Below, one piece after another: positions 45,125 through 54,348 of a stretch of DNA of 61,191 bases. The notes beneath the pieces are model-generated. The model was not told the origin of the DNA and ran no database searches. It was given only the letters and a program-made list of their open reading frames with translations. Numbering within the stretch: the stretch's first letter is position 1; the number at the start of each line of letters is the position of its first letter. Source of the DNA: Microvirga flocculans ATCC BAA-817. Lineage in GTDB: Bacteria; Pseudomonadota; Alphaproteobacteria; Rhizobiales; Beijerinckiaceae. A program made the position numbers and the translations under genes. The stretch lies in NCBI RefSeq assembly GCF_000518665.1, contig NZ_JAEA01000018.1:1-61191 (forward strand). The letters are read 5' to 3'.

Positions 45125-45259
45125 GTCATACCCGCGCAGGCGGGGATCCAGAACCACGACGGCTTGAGGTAGGGGACGGGCGGAACCATCCCGCTTTTCT
45201 TCTGCGGGGCGCTGTCGCTTATGGATTCCGGACTCTCGCTATGCTCGCCCCGGAATGAC
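45125..45259. repeat. Dispersed palindromic repeat element
   Basis: A 135-base segment between two convergent genes, with terminal GTCAT/ATGAC inverted ends and internal complementary blocks (cgcgcaggcggggatccag near the left end, tggattccgg and cgccccggaatgac near the right). It has the look of the short interspersed GTCATTCCCG-type repeats found in many alphaproteobacterial chromosomes. No ORF. Confidence 0.6.
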
Positions 45260-45271
45260 GGACGACAAACA

Positions 45272-45299
45272 AAAAGCCCGGCTTTTACGCCGGGCTTTT
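45272..45299. terminator. Bidirectional terminator between aminotransferase and rne
   Basis: 11-bp stem aaaagcccggc (45272-45282) and gccgggctttt (45289-45299), with T runs on both strands. It serves both convergent genes. Confidence 0.9.
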
Positions 45300-45309
45300 G
45301 CTTTTAATT

Positions 45310-47913
45310 TTACGATCCGCTCAGGACCGACTTGGCCTTTGACCACCAGCCCGCGCGCTTCGGGCGCTCCGGGTCCGGCGGGGTCAGCACGACGGCGACC
45401 GGCTCCGGCTCGGGAACGACGGGGGCAGTAGCGGCAGGCTCTTCCTGGGCCACGGGCTGGGCAGGAGCGACAATGTGCTCTTCCTCAGCCGCGGGCTTCG
45501 GGGCTTCCGCCTCTGGCTTAGCCTCCTCCACCGGGGCGGCCTCGGCCTCCTGAGGGGCGACAAAGCCTTCCTCCATGGCGAATTCTTCGGCCGTCTCGTC
45601 GCGTCCGCGCCCACGTCCGCCGCGGCGGCCGCGACGGCGGCGGCGCCCACGGGCTTCTTCGCCTTCGGCGGATTCGGCGGAGATCTCTTCGCCGGAAGTC
45701 TCGGCCGCGGCCTCTTCCTCCTCGGTCCCGGCCGTCTCCTCGGCTTCACCGGACTCGATGCCTTCCTCTCCCGCTTCTGCTCCGGCCGGAGCTTCACGGT
45801 CGCGGCCACGACGGCGACGACGGCGACGACGGCGACGGCCGCCTTCACCCTGCTCGCCGCGCTCTTCTCCGGCAGCCGCGGCTTCCTCGCCGCCTTCCTC
45901 CTCGGTCTCGTCCTCGATCTCCTCGACGGTCTCGTCCATGGGAGCAATGGCGTCGATCTGGATGCCGGTCGCGGCGGCCTTATGCTCCAGACGGAGGGCG
46001 GGCTCGCCCCGGTCGATGGCGTAGGTGGTGGTGCCGTGCAGGGTATCGTCCGCGACGATGGAGATCGAGACGCCGAAGCGGCTTTCGAGCTCCTGCAGGT
46101 GCACGCGCTTCTGGTTCAGGATGTAGAACGCCGCCTCCATCCGCGTCCGGACGATGAGGTTGTAGCCCGCGTTCTTGATGAGCGTTTCCTCGATCGAGCG
46201 CAGCACTTGCAGCGCGACCGACGGCGTCGAGCGGACGAAGCCGGTGCCGGCGCAGTGCGGGCAGGGGATCGAGGAAGATTCCAGCACGCCGGTGCGGATG
46301 CGCTGGCGCGACATCTCCAGCAGGCCGAAGGGCGAGATGCGGCCCACCTGGATGCGCGCACGGTCGTTCTTCAGGCACTCGTTCAGCTTCTTCTCGACGG
46401 CGCGGTTGTTCCGCTTCTCCTCCATGTCGATGAAGTCGATCACGATGAGGCCGGCAAGATCGCGCAGGCGCAGCTGGCGGGCGATTTCCTCCGCCGCTTC
46501 CAGGTTCGTGCGCAGCGCGGTGTCCTCGATGTTGTGCTCACGGGTCGAGCGCCCCGAGTTCACATCGATGGAAACGAGGGCTTCCGTCGGATTGATGACG
46601 AGATAGCCGCCCGATTTCAGGGTGACCACGTTCGAGAACATGGCGTCGAGCTGGGCCTCGACCCCGTATTTCGCGAAGAGGGGCTGCGGCTCGCGATAGG
46701 GCTGGACCAGCTTGGCATGGCTCGGCATGAGCATGCGCATGAAGTCCTTGGCCTCCCGGTAGCCTTCGTCGCCCGACACGAGAATGTCGTCGATGTCCTT
46801 GTTGTAGAGGTCGCGGATGGCGCGCTTGATCAGGGAGCCTTCCTCATAGACCAGGGCAGGGGCCGCGGATTTGAGCGTCAACTCGCGCACGCTCTCCCAA
46901 AGGCGCATCAGGTATTCATAGTCGCGCTTGATCTCGGGCTTCGTGCGCGAGGCGCCGGCGGTGCGCAAGATGATGCCCATTCCCTCGGGCACCTCCAGCT
47001 CCTGGGCGATTTCCTTCAGGCGCTTGCGGTCGGCTGCATTGGTGATCTTGCGCGAGATGCCGCCGCCCCGGCCCGTGTTGGGCATGAGCACCGAGTAGCG
47101 CCCGGCGAGCGACAGATAGGTGGTCAGCGCAGCGCCCTTGTTGCCGCGCTCCTCCTTGACGACCTGGACCAGGAGGATCTGGCGGCGCTTGATGACTTCC
47201 TGAATCTTGTACTGCTTACGCTGCACGCGCGGACGCTGGGGGACATCCTCCAGGGCATCGCCGCCGCCGAGTTGCTCGACGATCTCGTGCTCCTCCTCGG
47301 ATTCCTCGTCCTCGCCTTCGTCGTCTTCCTCGTCGCCCGATTCCGTCTCCTTGTCAGCGGAGCGGGCCTCCACCTCTTCCGAAGCTTCCCCAGCAGGCGC
47401 CGTCTCGACATGGGCGGACGCCTCGGTGGCGGCGATGGCGGCTTCCTCCGCGCCTTCGGCAGGGACTGCGGCTTCGGGCTCACCCTCGGCCGTTGCCTCT
47501 ACACCCTCCTCGGGCCCGGCTTCGGCCTCGGTCGAGACGACGGTCTCGTCCTTTTCGGCGCGGCGCGGCGAGGAACGGCGGCGGCGATGGCGGCGGCGCT
47601 CCTCCTCATGCTCTTCCTCCCGCTGGGCTTCGGCCTCGGCTTCGAGCAGGGCCTGCCGGTCGGCGACCGGGATCTGGTAGTAATCGGGATGAATTTCGCT
47701 GAAGGCGAGGAACCCGTGACGGTTTCCGCCATATTCCACGAAGGCCGCCTGGAGGGACGGTTCGACCCGGGTGACCTTGGCGAGATAGATATTCCCGCGC
47801 AGCTGCTTACGGTTAGCGGATTCGAAGTCGAACTCTTCGACCTTCTGGCCGCGCACCACCACGACCCGGGTTTCTTCCGGGTGGGAGGCATCGATGAGCA
47901 TCTTGTTTGCCAT
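45310..47913 (-). CDS. rne: Ribonuclease E/G
   Basis: An 867-residue RNase E, the main endonuclease of mRNA decay and rRNA/tRNA processing and scaffold of the degradosome. The S1 domain (about 35-90, resuming near 240) is split by an acidic/Ala insert of some 145 residues (about 95-240). The catalytic core has DVNSGR and IDFIDMEEKRNN with the Mg-binding Asp residues, and the Zn-link CPHCAGTG. The C-terminal 270 residues are disordered, with Arg-rich RNA-binding runs and Glu-rich blocks. The start at 47913 (MANKMLIDASHPEE) is the family N-terminus; the frame upstream is leader. Confidence 0.96.
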   Translation of the reverse strand: MANKMLIDASHPEETRVVVVRGQKVEEFDFESANRKQLRGNIYLAKVTRVEPSLQAAFVEYGGNRHGFLAFSEIHPDYYQIPVADRQALLEAEAEAQREEEHEEERRRHRRRRSSPRRAEKDETVVSTEAEAGPEEGVEATAEGEPEAAVPAEGAEEAAIAATEASAHVETAPAGEASEEVEARSADKETESGDEEDDEGEDEESEEEHEIVEQLGGGDALEDVPQRPRVQRKQYKIQEVIKRRQILLVQVVKEERGNKGAALTTYLSLAGRYSVLMPNTGRGGGISRKITNAADRKRLKEIAQELEVPEGMGIILRTAGASRTKPEIKRDYEYLMRLWESVRELTLKSAAPALVYEEGSLIKRAIRDLYNKDIDDILVSGDEGYREAKDFMRMLMPSHAKLVQPYREPQPLFAKYGVEAQLDAMFSNVVTLKSGGYLVINPTEALVSIDVNSGRSTREHNIEDTALRTNLEAAEEIARQLRLRDLAGLIVIDFIDMEEKRNNRAVEKKLNECLKNDRARIQVGRISPFGLLEMSRQRIRTGVLESSSIPCPHCAGTGFVRSTPSVALQVLRSIEETLIKNAGYNLIVRTRMEAAFYILNQKRVHLQELESRFGVSISIVADDTLHGTTTYAIDRGEPALRLEHKAAATGIQIDAIAPMDETVEEIEDETEEEGGEEAAAAGEERGEQGEGGRRRRRRRRRRGRDREAPAGAEAGEEGIESGEAEETAGTEEEEAAAETSGEEISAESAEGEEARGRRRRRGRRGGRGRGRDETAEEFAMEEGFVAPQEAEAAPVEEAKPEAEAPKPAAEEEHIVAPAQPVAQEEPAATAPVVPEPEPVAVVLTPPDPERPKRAGWWSKAKSVLSGS

Positions 47914-48520
47914 GTTGAACTCTCGACATGGCGATCGAGGGCAAGACCTGAGGCAGGGGCCGCATTGAGGGCGGTGGGGCACGCCGCAAACGGAGGCGAC
48001 GGGCTGAAGTTGCGTTCGGATTGCTGTCGATCGCCATCGTGCGCCGCGAAGGGGCGCATTCTGGGTTGAATTGGGCCGGCATGGAGCCGGAAAGGGTTGA
48101 TGAGGGGCGTGCGCGATTCAGAACGCGCGAGGCAAACGGTGCCGAAACGAAGGTCAGAACTGACTTCGTGCGTGCAACCATTCGACACGGCCCTTTCGTA
48201 GATATCGATGGGACGGGTGGAACCGGCCATCGGCGAGTGGCGACAAGCATCGCCATATGGTCCAGTCCGAGAGCCTGTCGAGGGTGACGGGTTCCGTGAG
48301 GATCGGTCAAGACAACCGTCTCCTCGGATCCGCCGTCAGATTCGGCCATGCCGGACGGGACCATGATCATTACAGATCGAATGGGGCATTTGGCAAGATG
48401 CTGTATCACTGTGCCCTTGGTGCAACACTGTCTCAGCAAAGAGCCCTGTGGCGTGAGGTTCCATTAACCAAACGCCGTCTATCAGTATAGGAAGGACGCT
48501 CGAACCCTCAGCGATCAGCG
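47914..48520. other. Long shared leader region of rne (minus) and amiC (plus)
   Basis: No credible gene in 607 bases. On the rne side an 11-bp perfect inverted repeat (atggcgatcga at 47928-47938, tcgatcgccat at 48027-48037) encloses about 88 bases, ending 15 bases before the rne start. It could close a multi-branched 5' UTR like those used for RNase E autoregulation. On the amiC side there is a possible -10 (TATCAG or AGTATA near 48480-48488) and GGAAGGA at 48490-48496. Confidence 0.55.
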
Positions 48521-49765
48521 ATGCCCTTTTCCCTGATTTACCGCCTTTTCAGCCTCTGCCTCGTGACGCTCGCCGTCGCCTTCGGGGCGGGGCGGGCATG
48601 GGCGGCCGGGGAAGGCGGGAAGGCCGCGGGGCCCGCCATCGCCGCTGCCGTGTCGGTGGAGGCGGAGGGCGCCAAGACCCGCTTCAAGGTCACGCTGTCG
48701 AAGGCGGTCGCGGCCCAGGTTTCCGTGATGGAGCGCCCGGACCGGGTTATCGTCGACCTGCCGGAAGTGGCTTTCCACCTTCCGCCGGAGGCCGGGCGCG
48801 GCAAGGAAGGACTGATCGCCTCCTACCGCTACGGTCTCTTCGCCCCGGGCCGCTCGCGGGTGGTGATGGAGCTGACCCAGCCGGCCGTCGTGTCCGGCAT
48901 GACCACGGCTCTCGACTCCACGGGCGCGGCCACGATCCTGACCATCGAGCTTTCCCGCGCCGAGCGGGAGGAGTTCCGCCGTGCGGCGGCGGAAAGCTCC
49001 GGAGCGACGAAGGAGGTTCCGGCGCCGCTCCCGGTGCAGGAGGCCAGGGATTCCCGCCCCATCATCATGATCGATCCCGGCCATGGCGGAATCGATCCGG
49101 GAGCCGCCTCATCAGGCAATGTGGTCGAGAAGGACCTGGTCCTGGCCTTCGCCCAGCGCCTGCGGCAGAAGCTCGAGGAGAGCGGACGCTACAAGGTTCT
49201 GATGACGCGCGATCACGACGTGTTCATCTCCCTGGGCGACAGGGTCCGTGCCGCGCGGACGGCCCAGGCCGACCTTTTCATTTCCATTCACGCGGATTCC
49301 ATTGCCGGCGGGCAGGATGTGCGCGGCCTGACCGTCTATACCGGGGCCGAGCGGGCCTCCGACGCCGATTCCGCCCGGCTCGCCGACCGCGAAAACAAGG
49401 CGGACGCCGTGGCCGGCATCGATTCGGCCGACATGCCGGACGACGTGTCCGATATCCTGATGGAGCTGACGCTTCGGGAAACGCGGGGATTTTCCCATCA
49501 CTTCGCCACCCGCCTGGTGGGCGAGTTCGACTCGGTCGCCCGCCTCAACAAGAATCCGCACCGCCAGGCGCGGTTCCAGGTGCTGCGGGCGCATGACGTG
49601 CCTTCGGTCCTGGTCGAGCTCGGCTATCTGTCGAGCCAGAAGGACTTGGACCTGTTGATGTCCGAGGATTGGCGGGGGAAAATGGTCTCCGCCATGTCCG
49701 TTGCCGTGGACCGATTCTTCGCCGCGCGGCTCGCCCGGCGGGGCGCTGCCGCAGTTTTACCATAG
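48521..49765 (+). CDS. amiC: N-acetylmuramoyl-L-alanine amidase (AMIN + Amidase_3)
   Basis: A 414-residue periplasmic amidase that splits septal peptidoglycan for daughter-cell separation. Signal peptide 1-28; AMIN domain about 40-140, which targets the protein to the septum; Amidase_3 domain about 185-405 with zinc ligands in IDPGHGGIDPGA, VVEKDLVLAF and FISIHADS, and the catalytic Glu in VLVELGYLS. The zinc-blocking helix region lies between SIHAD and VELGY, as in activator-dependent amidases. It is followed 93 bases later by mrcA, making a cell-wall pair seen in other alphaproteobacteria. Confidence 0.95.
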   Translation: MPFSLIYRLFSLCLVTLAVAFGAGRAWAAGEGGKAAGPAIAAAVSVEAEGAKTRFKVTLSKAVAAQVSVMERPDRVIVDLPEVAFHLPPEAGRGKEGLIASYRYGLFAPGRSRVVMELTQPAVVSGMTTALDSTGAATILTIELSRAEREEFRRAAAESSGATKEVPAPLPVQEARDSRPIIMIDPGHGGIDPGAASSGNVVEKDLVLAFAQRLRQKLEESGRYKVLMTRDHDVFISLGDRVRAARTAQADLFISIHADSIAGGQDVRGLTVYTGAERASDADSARLADRENKADAVAGIDSADMPDDVSDILMELTLRETRGFSHHFATRLVGEFDSVARLNKNPHRQARFQVLRAHDVPSVLVELGYLSSQKDLDLLMSEDWRGKMVSAMSVAVDRFFAARLARRGAAAVLP

Positions 49766-49858
49766 AGAGAGTGTGGATACCCGTAGCGGGGGCGCGATTC
49801 ATCGGGTAACGAGGGTCAGCGTTTCAAGATCTGCATAAACAGGCGCCAAGGCGCCGCC

Positions 49859-52318
49859 ATGGAATACCTTCGGATGCGCTTTGTCCTACGATTCTTCGGC
49901 TTCCTCTTCAGCGTCGGGGCGATCTTCTTCCTGATCGGCGCCGTGGGGCTGGCTTATGGGTTCTGGTTCTACTCGAAGGATCTGCCGGATCACGCCCAGC
50001 TCGCCAATTACGAGCCCCCGGTGATGACGCGCATCCACGCCGCGGACGGCAGCCTAATCGCCGAATACGCCCGCGAGCGCCGTCTCTACGTGCCGATCCA
50101 GGCCGTTCCCAAGCTCGTGATCGGGGCTTTCCTCTCCGCGGAGGACAAGAATTTCTACAAGCATGTGGGCATCGACCCGGAAGGGCTCATGCGCGCCATC
50201 GTGATCAACCTTCGCTCGGGCGGCGCGCGCGAGCAGGGCGCGTCCACGATCACGCAGCAGGTCGCGAAGAACTTCCTCGTCGGCAACGAGCGCAGCTACG
50301 AGCGCAAGATCCGCGAGGCGCTGATCGCACTGCGCATGGAATCGACCTTCTCCAAGGACAAGATTCTTGAGCTTTACCTCAACGAGATCTTCCTCGGCAC
50401 CCTGACGCCGGGCCGCAACCTGCACGGCATCGCCGCCGCCGCCCTCGATTACTTCGGCAAGTCGATCCACGAGCTGACCATTGCCGAGGCCGCCTATATC
50501 GCCGCCCTGCCGAAGGGACCCAACAATTATCACCCCTTCCGTCAGCGCAAGGCCGCCATTGAGCGCCGGAACTGGGTGATCGACCGCATGGCGGCCAACG
50601 GCTACATCTCGCAGGAGGCGGCGGAAGCGGCCAAGAAGGAGCCGCTCAACGTCAAGCCGCGCGTCGTTTCTCCGAACAGCATCGCTTCGGGCTATTTCGC
50701 CGAGGGCGTGCGCCGCGACATCGCCGAGCGCTACGGCGAGGAGACGCTCTACGAGGGCGGCCTGCTCATCCGTTCGACCCTCGATCCGAAGATGCAGGCC
50801 ATGGCCCGCAAGGCGCTCGTCGACGGCCTCGTGCGCTTCGACGAGGCGCGCGGCTGGCGCGGCGCCCATCAGAAGATCGAGCTGGCGGGCCGTGAGTGGG
50901 GCCAGGCCCTCTCCGAGGTTCCGGTTCTGGGCGACGTTCAGCCCTGGCGTCTCGCCGTCGTGCTGGAGGTGGCGGCCGGTCGCGCCAAGGTCGGCCTGCA
51001 GCCCAAGCGCGAAGCCTCCGGCCAGGTGTCGAAGGATCGCGAGACAGGTCTCGTCACTGCCGACGGCGTGAAATGGACCCGCCGGGCGGTCGAAAAGGCT
51101 CTTTCCGTCGGCGACGTGGTCTATGTGGAGCCGCTGGCCGACAAGCCGGGGCAGTTCCGTCTTCGCCAGATCCCGGAAATCTCCGGGGCCATCGTTGCCA
51201 TGGATCCGAACACGGGCCGCGTCCACGCCATGGTGGGAGGCTTCTCCTACGACCAGAGTGAATTCAACCGGGCCATCCAGGCCATGCGCCAGCCCGGCTC
51301 GTCGTTCAAGCCCATCGTCTATGCGACGGCGATCGACAACGGCTATACGCCCTCGTCGCAGATCCTGGACGCCCCTTTCGTGCTCGATATGGGACCCGGC
51401 CAGGCCGCCTGGGCACCGTCGAACTATGACGGCAAGTCGGCGGGCGTCCGGACGCTCCGCTACGGCATCGAGCATTCCAAGAACCTCATGACCGTGCGCC
51501 TCGCCAATGAGGTCGGCATGCCGGCGATCGCCGAATATGCCCGCCGCTTCGGCGTCTATGACGACATGCTGCCGCTGCTGTCCATGTCGCTCGGCGCGGG
51601 CGAGACCACGGTGATGCGCATGACGGCCGCCTATTCGATGTTCGTCAATGGCGGACGCCGCATCAGGCCGACCCTGATCGACCAGATCCAGGACCGCAAC
51701 GGCCGCACGCTCTACCGCCACGACGACCGCAAGTGCGTCGGCTGCGATGCGCAGAAATGGGACGGCGGTCCCGCGCCCAAGCTCACCGACAGCAGGGAGC
51801 AGGTGCTCGATCCGCTCACCGCCTATCAGATGACCTCGATCCTGGAAGGGGTGGTCCAGCGCGGCACCGCTCAGTCGGTCAAGGCCGTCGGAAAGCCGCT
51901 CGCCGGCAAGACCGGTACCACCAACGACGCGAAGGATGTGTGGTTCGTCGGCTTCTCGCCCGACCTCGCGGTCGGCGTGTTCCTGGGCTACGACCAGCCG
52001 AAATCGCTCGGAAACGCCGCGACGGCCGGCCAGTACGCCGCACCGGTTTTCCGCGACTTCATGCAGATGGCGCTCAAGGACAAGCCCGCGACGCCCTTCC
52101 GCGTGCCGCCGGGCATCAAGCTGATCCGCGTCAACGCCGCCACCGGCACCCGCGCGAGCGGCGAGGGCGGGGGCACGATCCTCGAAGCCTTCAAGCCGGG
52201 CACCGCGCCGCCGGAATACGTGGCCCCGGAGCCTGAGGAGGCGCCTCAGGTCGAGTACCAGGGTGCGCCCGGGGCTCCCCGGCAGGCCGTGGGCGTGGGC
52301 ACCGGCGGATTGTATTAA
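49859..52318 (+). CDS. mrcA: Penicillin-binding protein 1A
   Basis: An 819-residue class A PBP. Membrane anchor about 12-37; GT51 domain with the catalytic Glu in SAEDKNFYKHVG (about 96-107) and GASTITQQVAKNFL; the OB-like insertion domain typical of PBP1A (about 320-430); transpeptidase with SSFK in RQPGSSFKPIVY (about 480), SKN in EHSKNLMT and KTGTT near 684. It polymerises and cross-links glycan at the inner membrane. A CVGC pair near 622 is unusual but tolerated in alphaproteobacterial PBP1A. Confidence 0.97.
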   Translation: MEYLRMRFVLRFFGFLFSVGAIFFLIGAVGLAYGFWFYSKDLPDHAQLANYEPPVMTRIHAADGSLIAEYARERRLYVPIQAVPKLVIGAFLSAEDKNFYKHVGIDPEGLMRAIVINLRSGGAREQGASTITQQVAKNFLVGNERSYERKIREALIALRMESTFSKDKILELYLNEIFLGTLTPGRNLHGIAAAALDYFGKSIHELTIAEAAYIAALPKGPNNYHPFRQRKAAIERRNWVIDRMAANGYISQEAAEAAKKEPLNVKPRVVSPNSIASGYFAEGVRRDIAERYGEETLYEGGLLIRSTLDPKMQAMARKALVDGLVRFDEARGWRGAHQKIELAGREWGQALSEVPVLGDVQPWRLAVVLEVAAGRAKVGLQPKREASGQVSKDRETGLVTADGVKWTRRAVEKALSVGDVVYVEPLADKPGQFRLRQIPEISGAIVAMDPNTGRVHAMVGGFSYDQSEFNRAIQAMRQPGSSFKPIVYATAIDNGYTPSSQILDAPFVLDMGPGQAAWAPSNYDGKSAGVRTLRYGIEHSKNLMTVRLANEVGMPAIAEYARRFGVYDDMLPLLSMSLGAGETTVMRMTAAYSMFVNGGRRIRPTLIDQIQDRNGRTLYRHDDRKCVGCDAQKWDGGPAPKLTDSREQVLDPLTAYQMTSILEGVVQRGTAQSVKAVGKPLAGKTGTTNDAKDVWFVGFSPDLAVGVFLGYDQPKSLGNAATAGQYAAPVFRDFMQMALKDKPATPFRVPPGIKLIRVNAATGTRASGEGGGTILEAFKPGTAPPEYVAPEPEEAPQVEYQGAPGAPRQAVGVGTGGLY

Positions 52319-52460
52319 ATAGTCCTGCCCATCATATAAGAACCATCCTCCGTACCGCGAGAATCGGATGATCCTTGGGGCCGATCCGGGCCACAGGGCC
52401 GGTCTTCGACAGTGCGGAGAAACCCCTTCGACACCCCGCGGCGCAAGTCTTCGACACGCT

Positions 52461-52509
52461 GAGCATCGGACGAACCCGAAAGTGCATTCCACTTTGGGGT
52501 CCGATGCTC
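52461..52509. repeat. Palindromic extragenic repeat (REP-like)
   Basis: Imperfect palindrome of 49 bases: gagcatcgga at the left and tccgatgctc at the right (10-bp perfect ends), with an inner pair aaagtg/cacttt around cattc. It resembles the GCATCGGAC...GTCCGATGC repeats scattered through Hyphomicrobiales genomes. It sits 40 bases before prfB. Confidence 0.72.
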
Positions 52510-52548
52510 TAAGACGCCGCGATCCCTAGGCATGAAACGATCGGAACA

Positions 52549-53677
52549 ATGCGCGCCGAAATTCAACACCTCGTAGAAGAGACCAAGCAGTCAGTCGGGC
52601 TGCTGAGGAGGCATCTTTGACTGGGATACTGCCCAGAGACGCCTCGCCGAACTGAACGCCCAGGCCGAGGATCCAAACCTCTGGAACGACGCTGAGGCCG
52701 CGCAGAAGATCATGCGCGAGCGGACCTCCCTGGAGGACCAGATCTCGGCCGTGAAGCGCCTCGAGCAGGAGCTCGAGGATGCGATCACGCTGATCGAACT
52801 CGGCGAGGCCGAGGACGACGAGGCCACGATCAAGGAAGGCGAAGAGACGATCCGCACCCTCCAGGCCGAGGCCGCCCGCCGCCAGGTCGAGACCCTGCTC
52901 TCGGGCGAGGCCGATGCCAACGACACCTATGTCGAAGTGCATTCGGGCGCCGGCGGCACGGAAAGCCAGGACTGGGCCAACATGCTCCAGCGCATGTATG
53001 CCCGCTGGGCCGAACGCCGGAAGTACAAGGTCGAGCTTCTCGAAATCACCGACGGCGAAGAGGCCGGAATCAAGAGCGCCACGCTCCTGATCAAGGGCCA
53101 CAACGCCTATGGCTGGCTCAAGACCGAGTCCGGCGTGCACCGTCTGGTGCGCATCTCGCCTTACGATTCGAACGCCCGCCGCCATACAAGCTTTGCCTCG
53201 GTGTGGGTCTATCCGGTGGTGGACGACCGCATCAACATCGAGATCAAGGAGTCCGACTGCCGGATCGATACGTTCCGCTCGTCGGGAGCGGGCGGCCAGC
53301 ACGTGAACACCACCGACTCGGCCGTGCGCATCACCCATATCCCGACGGGTATCGTGGTCGCCTGCCAGCAGGAGCGGTCCCAGCACAAGAACCGGGCCAC
53401 GGCCTGGAACATGCTGCGCGCCCGCCTCTATGAGCTGGAGCTGAAGAAACGCGAGGAGAAGGCCAACGCCGAGGCCGCTGCCAAGACGGACATCGCCTGG
53501 GGCCACCAGATCCGCTCCTACGTGCTGCAGCCCTACCAGATGGTGAAGGACCTGCGCACGGGCGCCCAGTCGACCAGCCCGCAGGACGTTCTCGACGGCG
53601 ACCTCGATCCCTTCATGGAAGCCTCGCTCGCCCAGCGCGTCTATGGCGGCAGCGGAGAAGTCGAGGATATCGACTGA
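52549..53677 (+). CDS. prfB: Peptide chain release factor 2, with programmed +1 frameshift
   Basis: RF2, which ends translation at UGA and UAA. Translation starts at ATG 52549, runs 23 codons to CTT (52615-52617), meets TGA (52618-52620) and must shift +1 to resume at GAC 52619, giving 375 residues (join 52549-52617, 52619-53677). The shift site AGGAGG-cat-CTTTGAC matches the classical prfB signal: an internal Shine-Dalgarno, slippery CTT and UGA-C. The GGQ motif is in [10 protein letters not shown]. The codon-recognition tripeptide reads SPY ([14 protein letters not shown]) where E. coli has SPF. When RF2 is scarce the shift increases, so it controls its own synthesis. Confidence 0.96.
52606..52621 (+). 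promoter_or_regulatory. prfB +1 frameshift signal
   Basis: AGGAGG (52606-52611), three spacer bases, then CTTTGAC (52615-52621). The zero frame stops at TGA 52618; the +1 frame reads on into RF2. Confidence 0.95.
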
Positions 53678-53682
53678 GAATA

Positions 53683-53711
53683 AAAAGGCCGCTCCTTGTG
53701 AGCGGCCTTTT
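53683..53711. terminator. Bidirectional terminator between prfB and bcp
   Basis: 12-bp stem aaaaggccgctc (53683-53694) and gagcggcctttt (53700-53711) with a 5-base loop and T runs on both strands. Confidence 0.9.
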
Positions 53712-53722
53712 CGTTTCAGGGC

Positions 53723-54187
53723 TTAAAGAGCTTTCGCCGCCGCGAGCACTTCCTCCGCGTGGCCCGGCACCTTCACCTTTGGCCAGACCCGGGCAACGGT
53801 GCCGTCGCGGTCGATCAGAACGGTGGTGCGCTCGACGCCCATGTACTTGCGGCCATACATGCTCTTCTCGACCCAGACGCCATAGGCTTCCAGCATGGAC
53901 TGGGTCTCGTCGGACGCGAGGGGGAAGTCCAGGCCGTATTTGGCGCGGAACTTGTCGTGACTCTTCAGGCTGTCGGGAGACACGCCCACGATCTCCGTGT
54001 CGGCCGCGTCGAAATCCTTTTTGAGAGCCTGGAAGCTTTGCGCCTCCAGGGTGCAGCCGCTCGTATCGTCCTTGGGATAGAAATACAGGACGACTTTGCG
54101 CCCTTTCAGGCTGTCGAGACTGATCTCCCGGCCACCCGTCGCGGGCAGGGAAAAAGCGGGGGCCTTGGTTCCATTGGTAAGAGGCAT
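53723..54187 (-). CDS. bcp: Peroxiredoxin, BCP/PrxQ type, one-Cys form
   Basis: A 154-residue thiol peroxidase that reduces H2O2 and organic peroxides in the cytosol. The peroxidatic Cys is in the standard DDTSGCTLEAQSF motif near residue 45. The second Cys five residues later, found in E. coli Bcp, is replaced (Gln-Ser), so this is the 1-Cys type that needs an external thiol. The rest (GTKAPAFSLPATGG, LYFYPKDDTSG, YGRKYMGVERTTVLID) is normal for the family. Convergent with prfB. Confidence 0.93.
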   Translation of the reverse strand: MPLTNGTKAPAFSLPATGGREISLDSLKGRKVVLYFYPKDDTSGCTLEAQSFQALKKDFDAADTEIVGVSPDSLKSHDKFRAKYGLDFPLASDETQSMLEAYGVWVEKSMYGRKYMGVERTTVLIDRDGTVARVWPKVKVPGHAEEVLAAAKAL

Positions 54188-54348
54188 GGTCGGTCGCCTT
54201 CCTTTTGGCGGATTGTCCTGATTGGAAGCCTCCCATGTGCACGACTGCTGAGGGACAGTCGCGGGAGGCTCCCGAGACGGTTAAGGTCTCTCTTTGATTC
54301 CCCGATTGTCGCACATGCGCAAGAACCGGATTGCCTGACGTCACAAGA

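Noticed and set aside
45475..48069. 864-codon open frame opposite rne
   Set aside because: Antisense shadow of the repetitive RNase E tails, with no domain.
50054..52492. 812-codon open frame opposite mrcA
   Set aside because: Antisense shadow; mrcA has all catalytic motifs.
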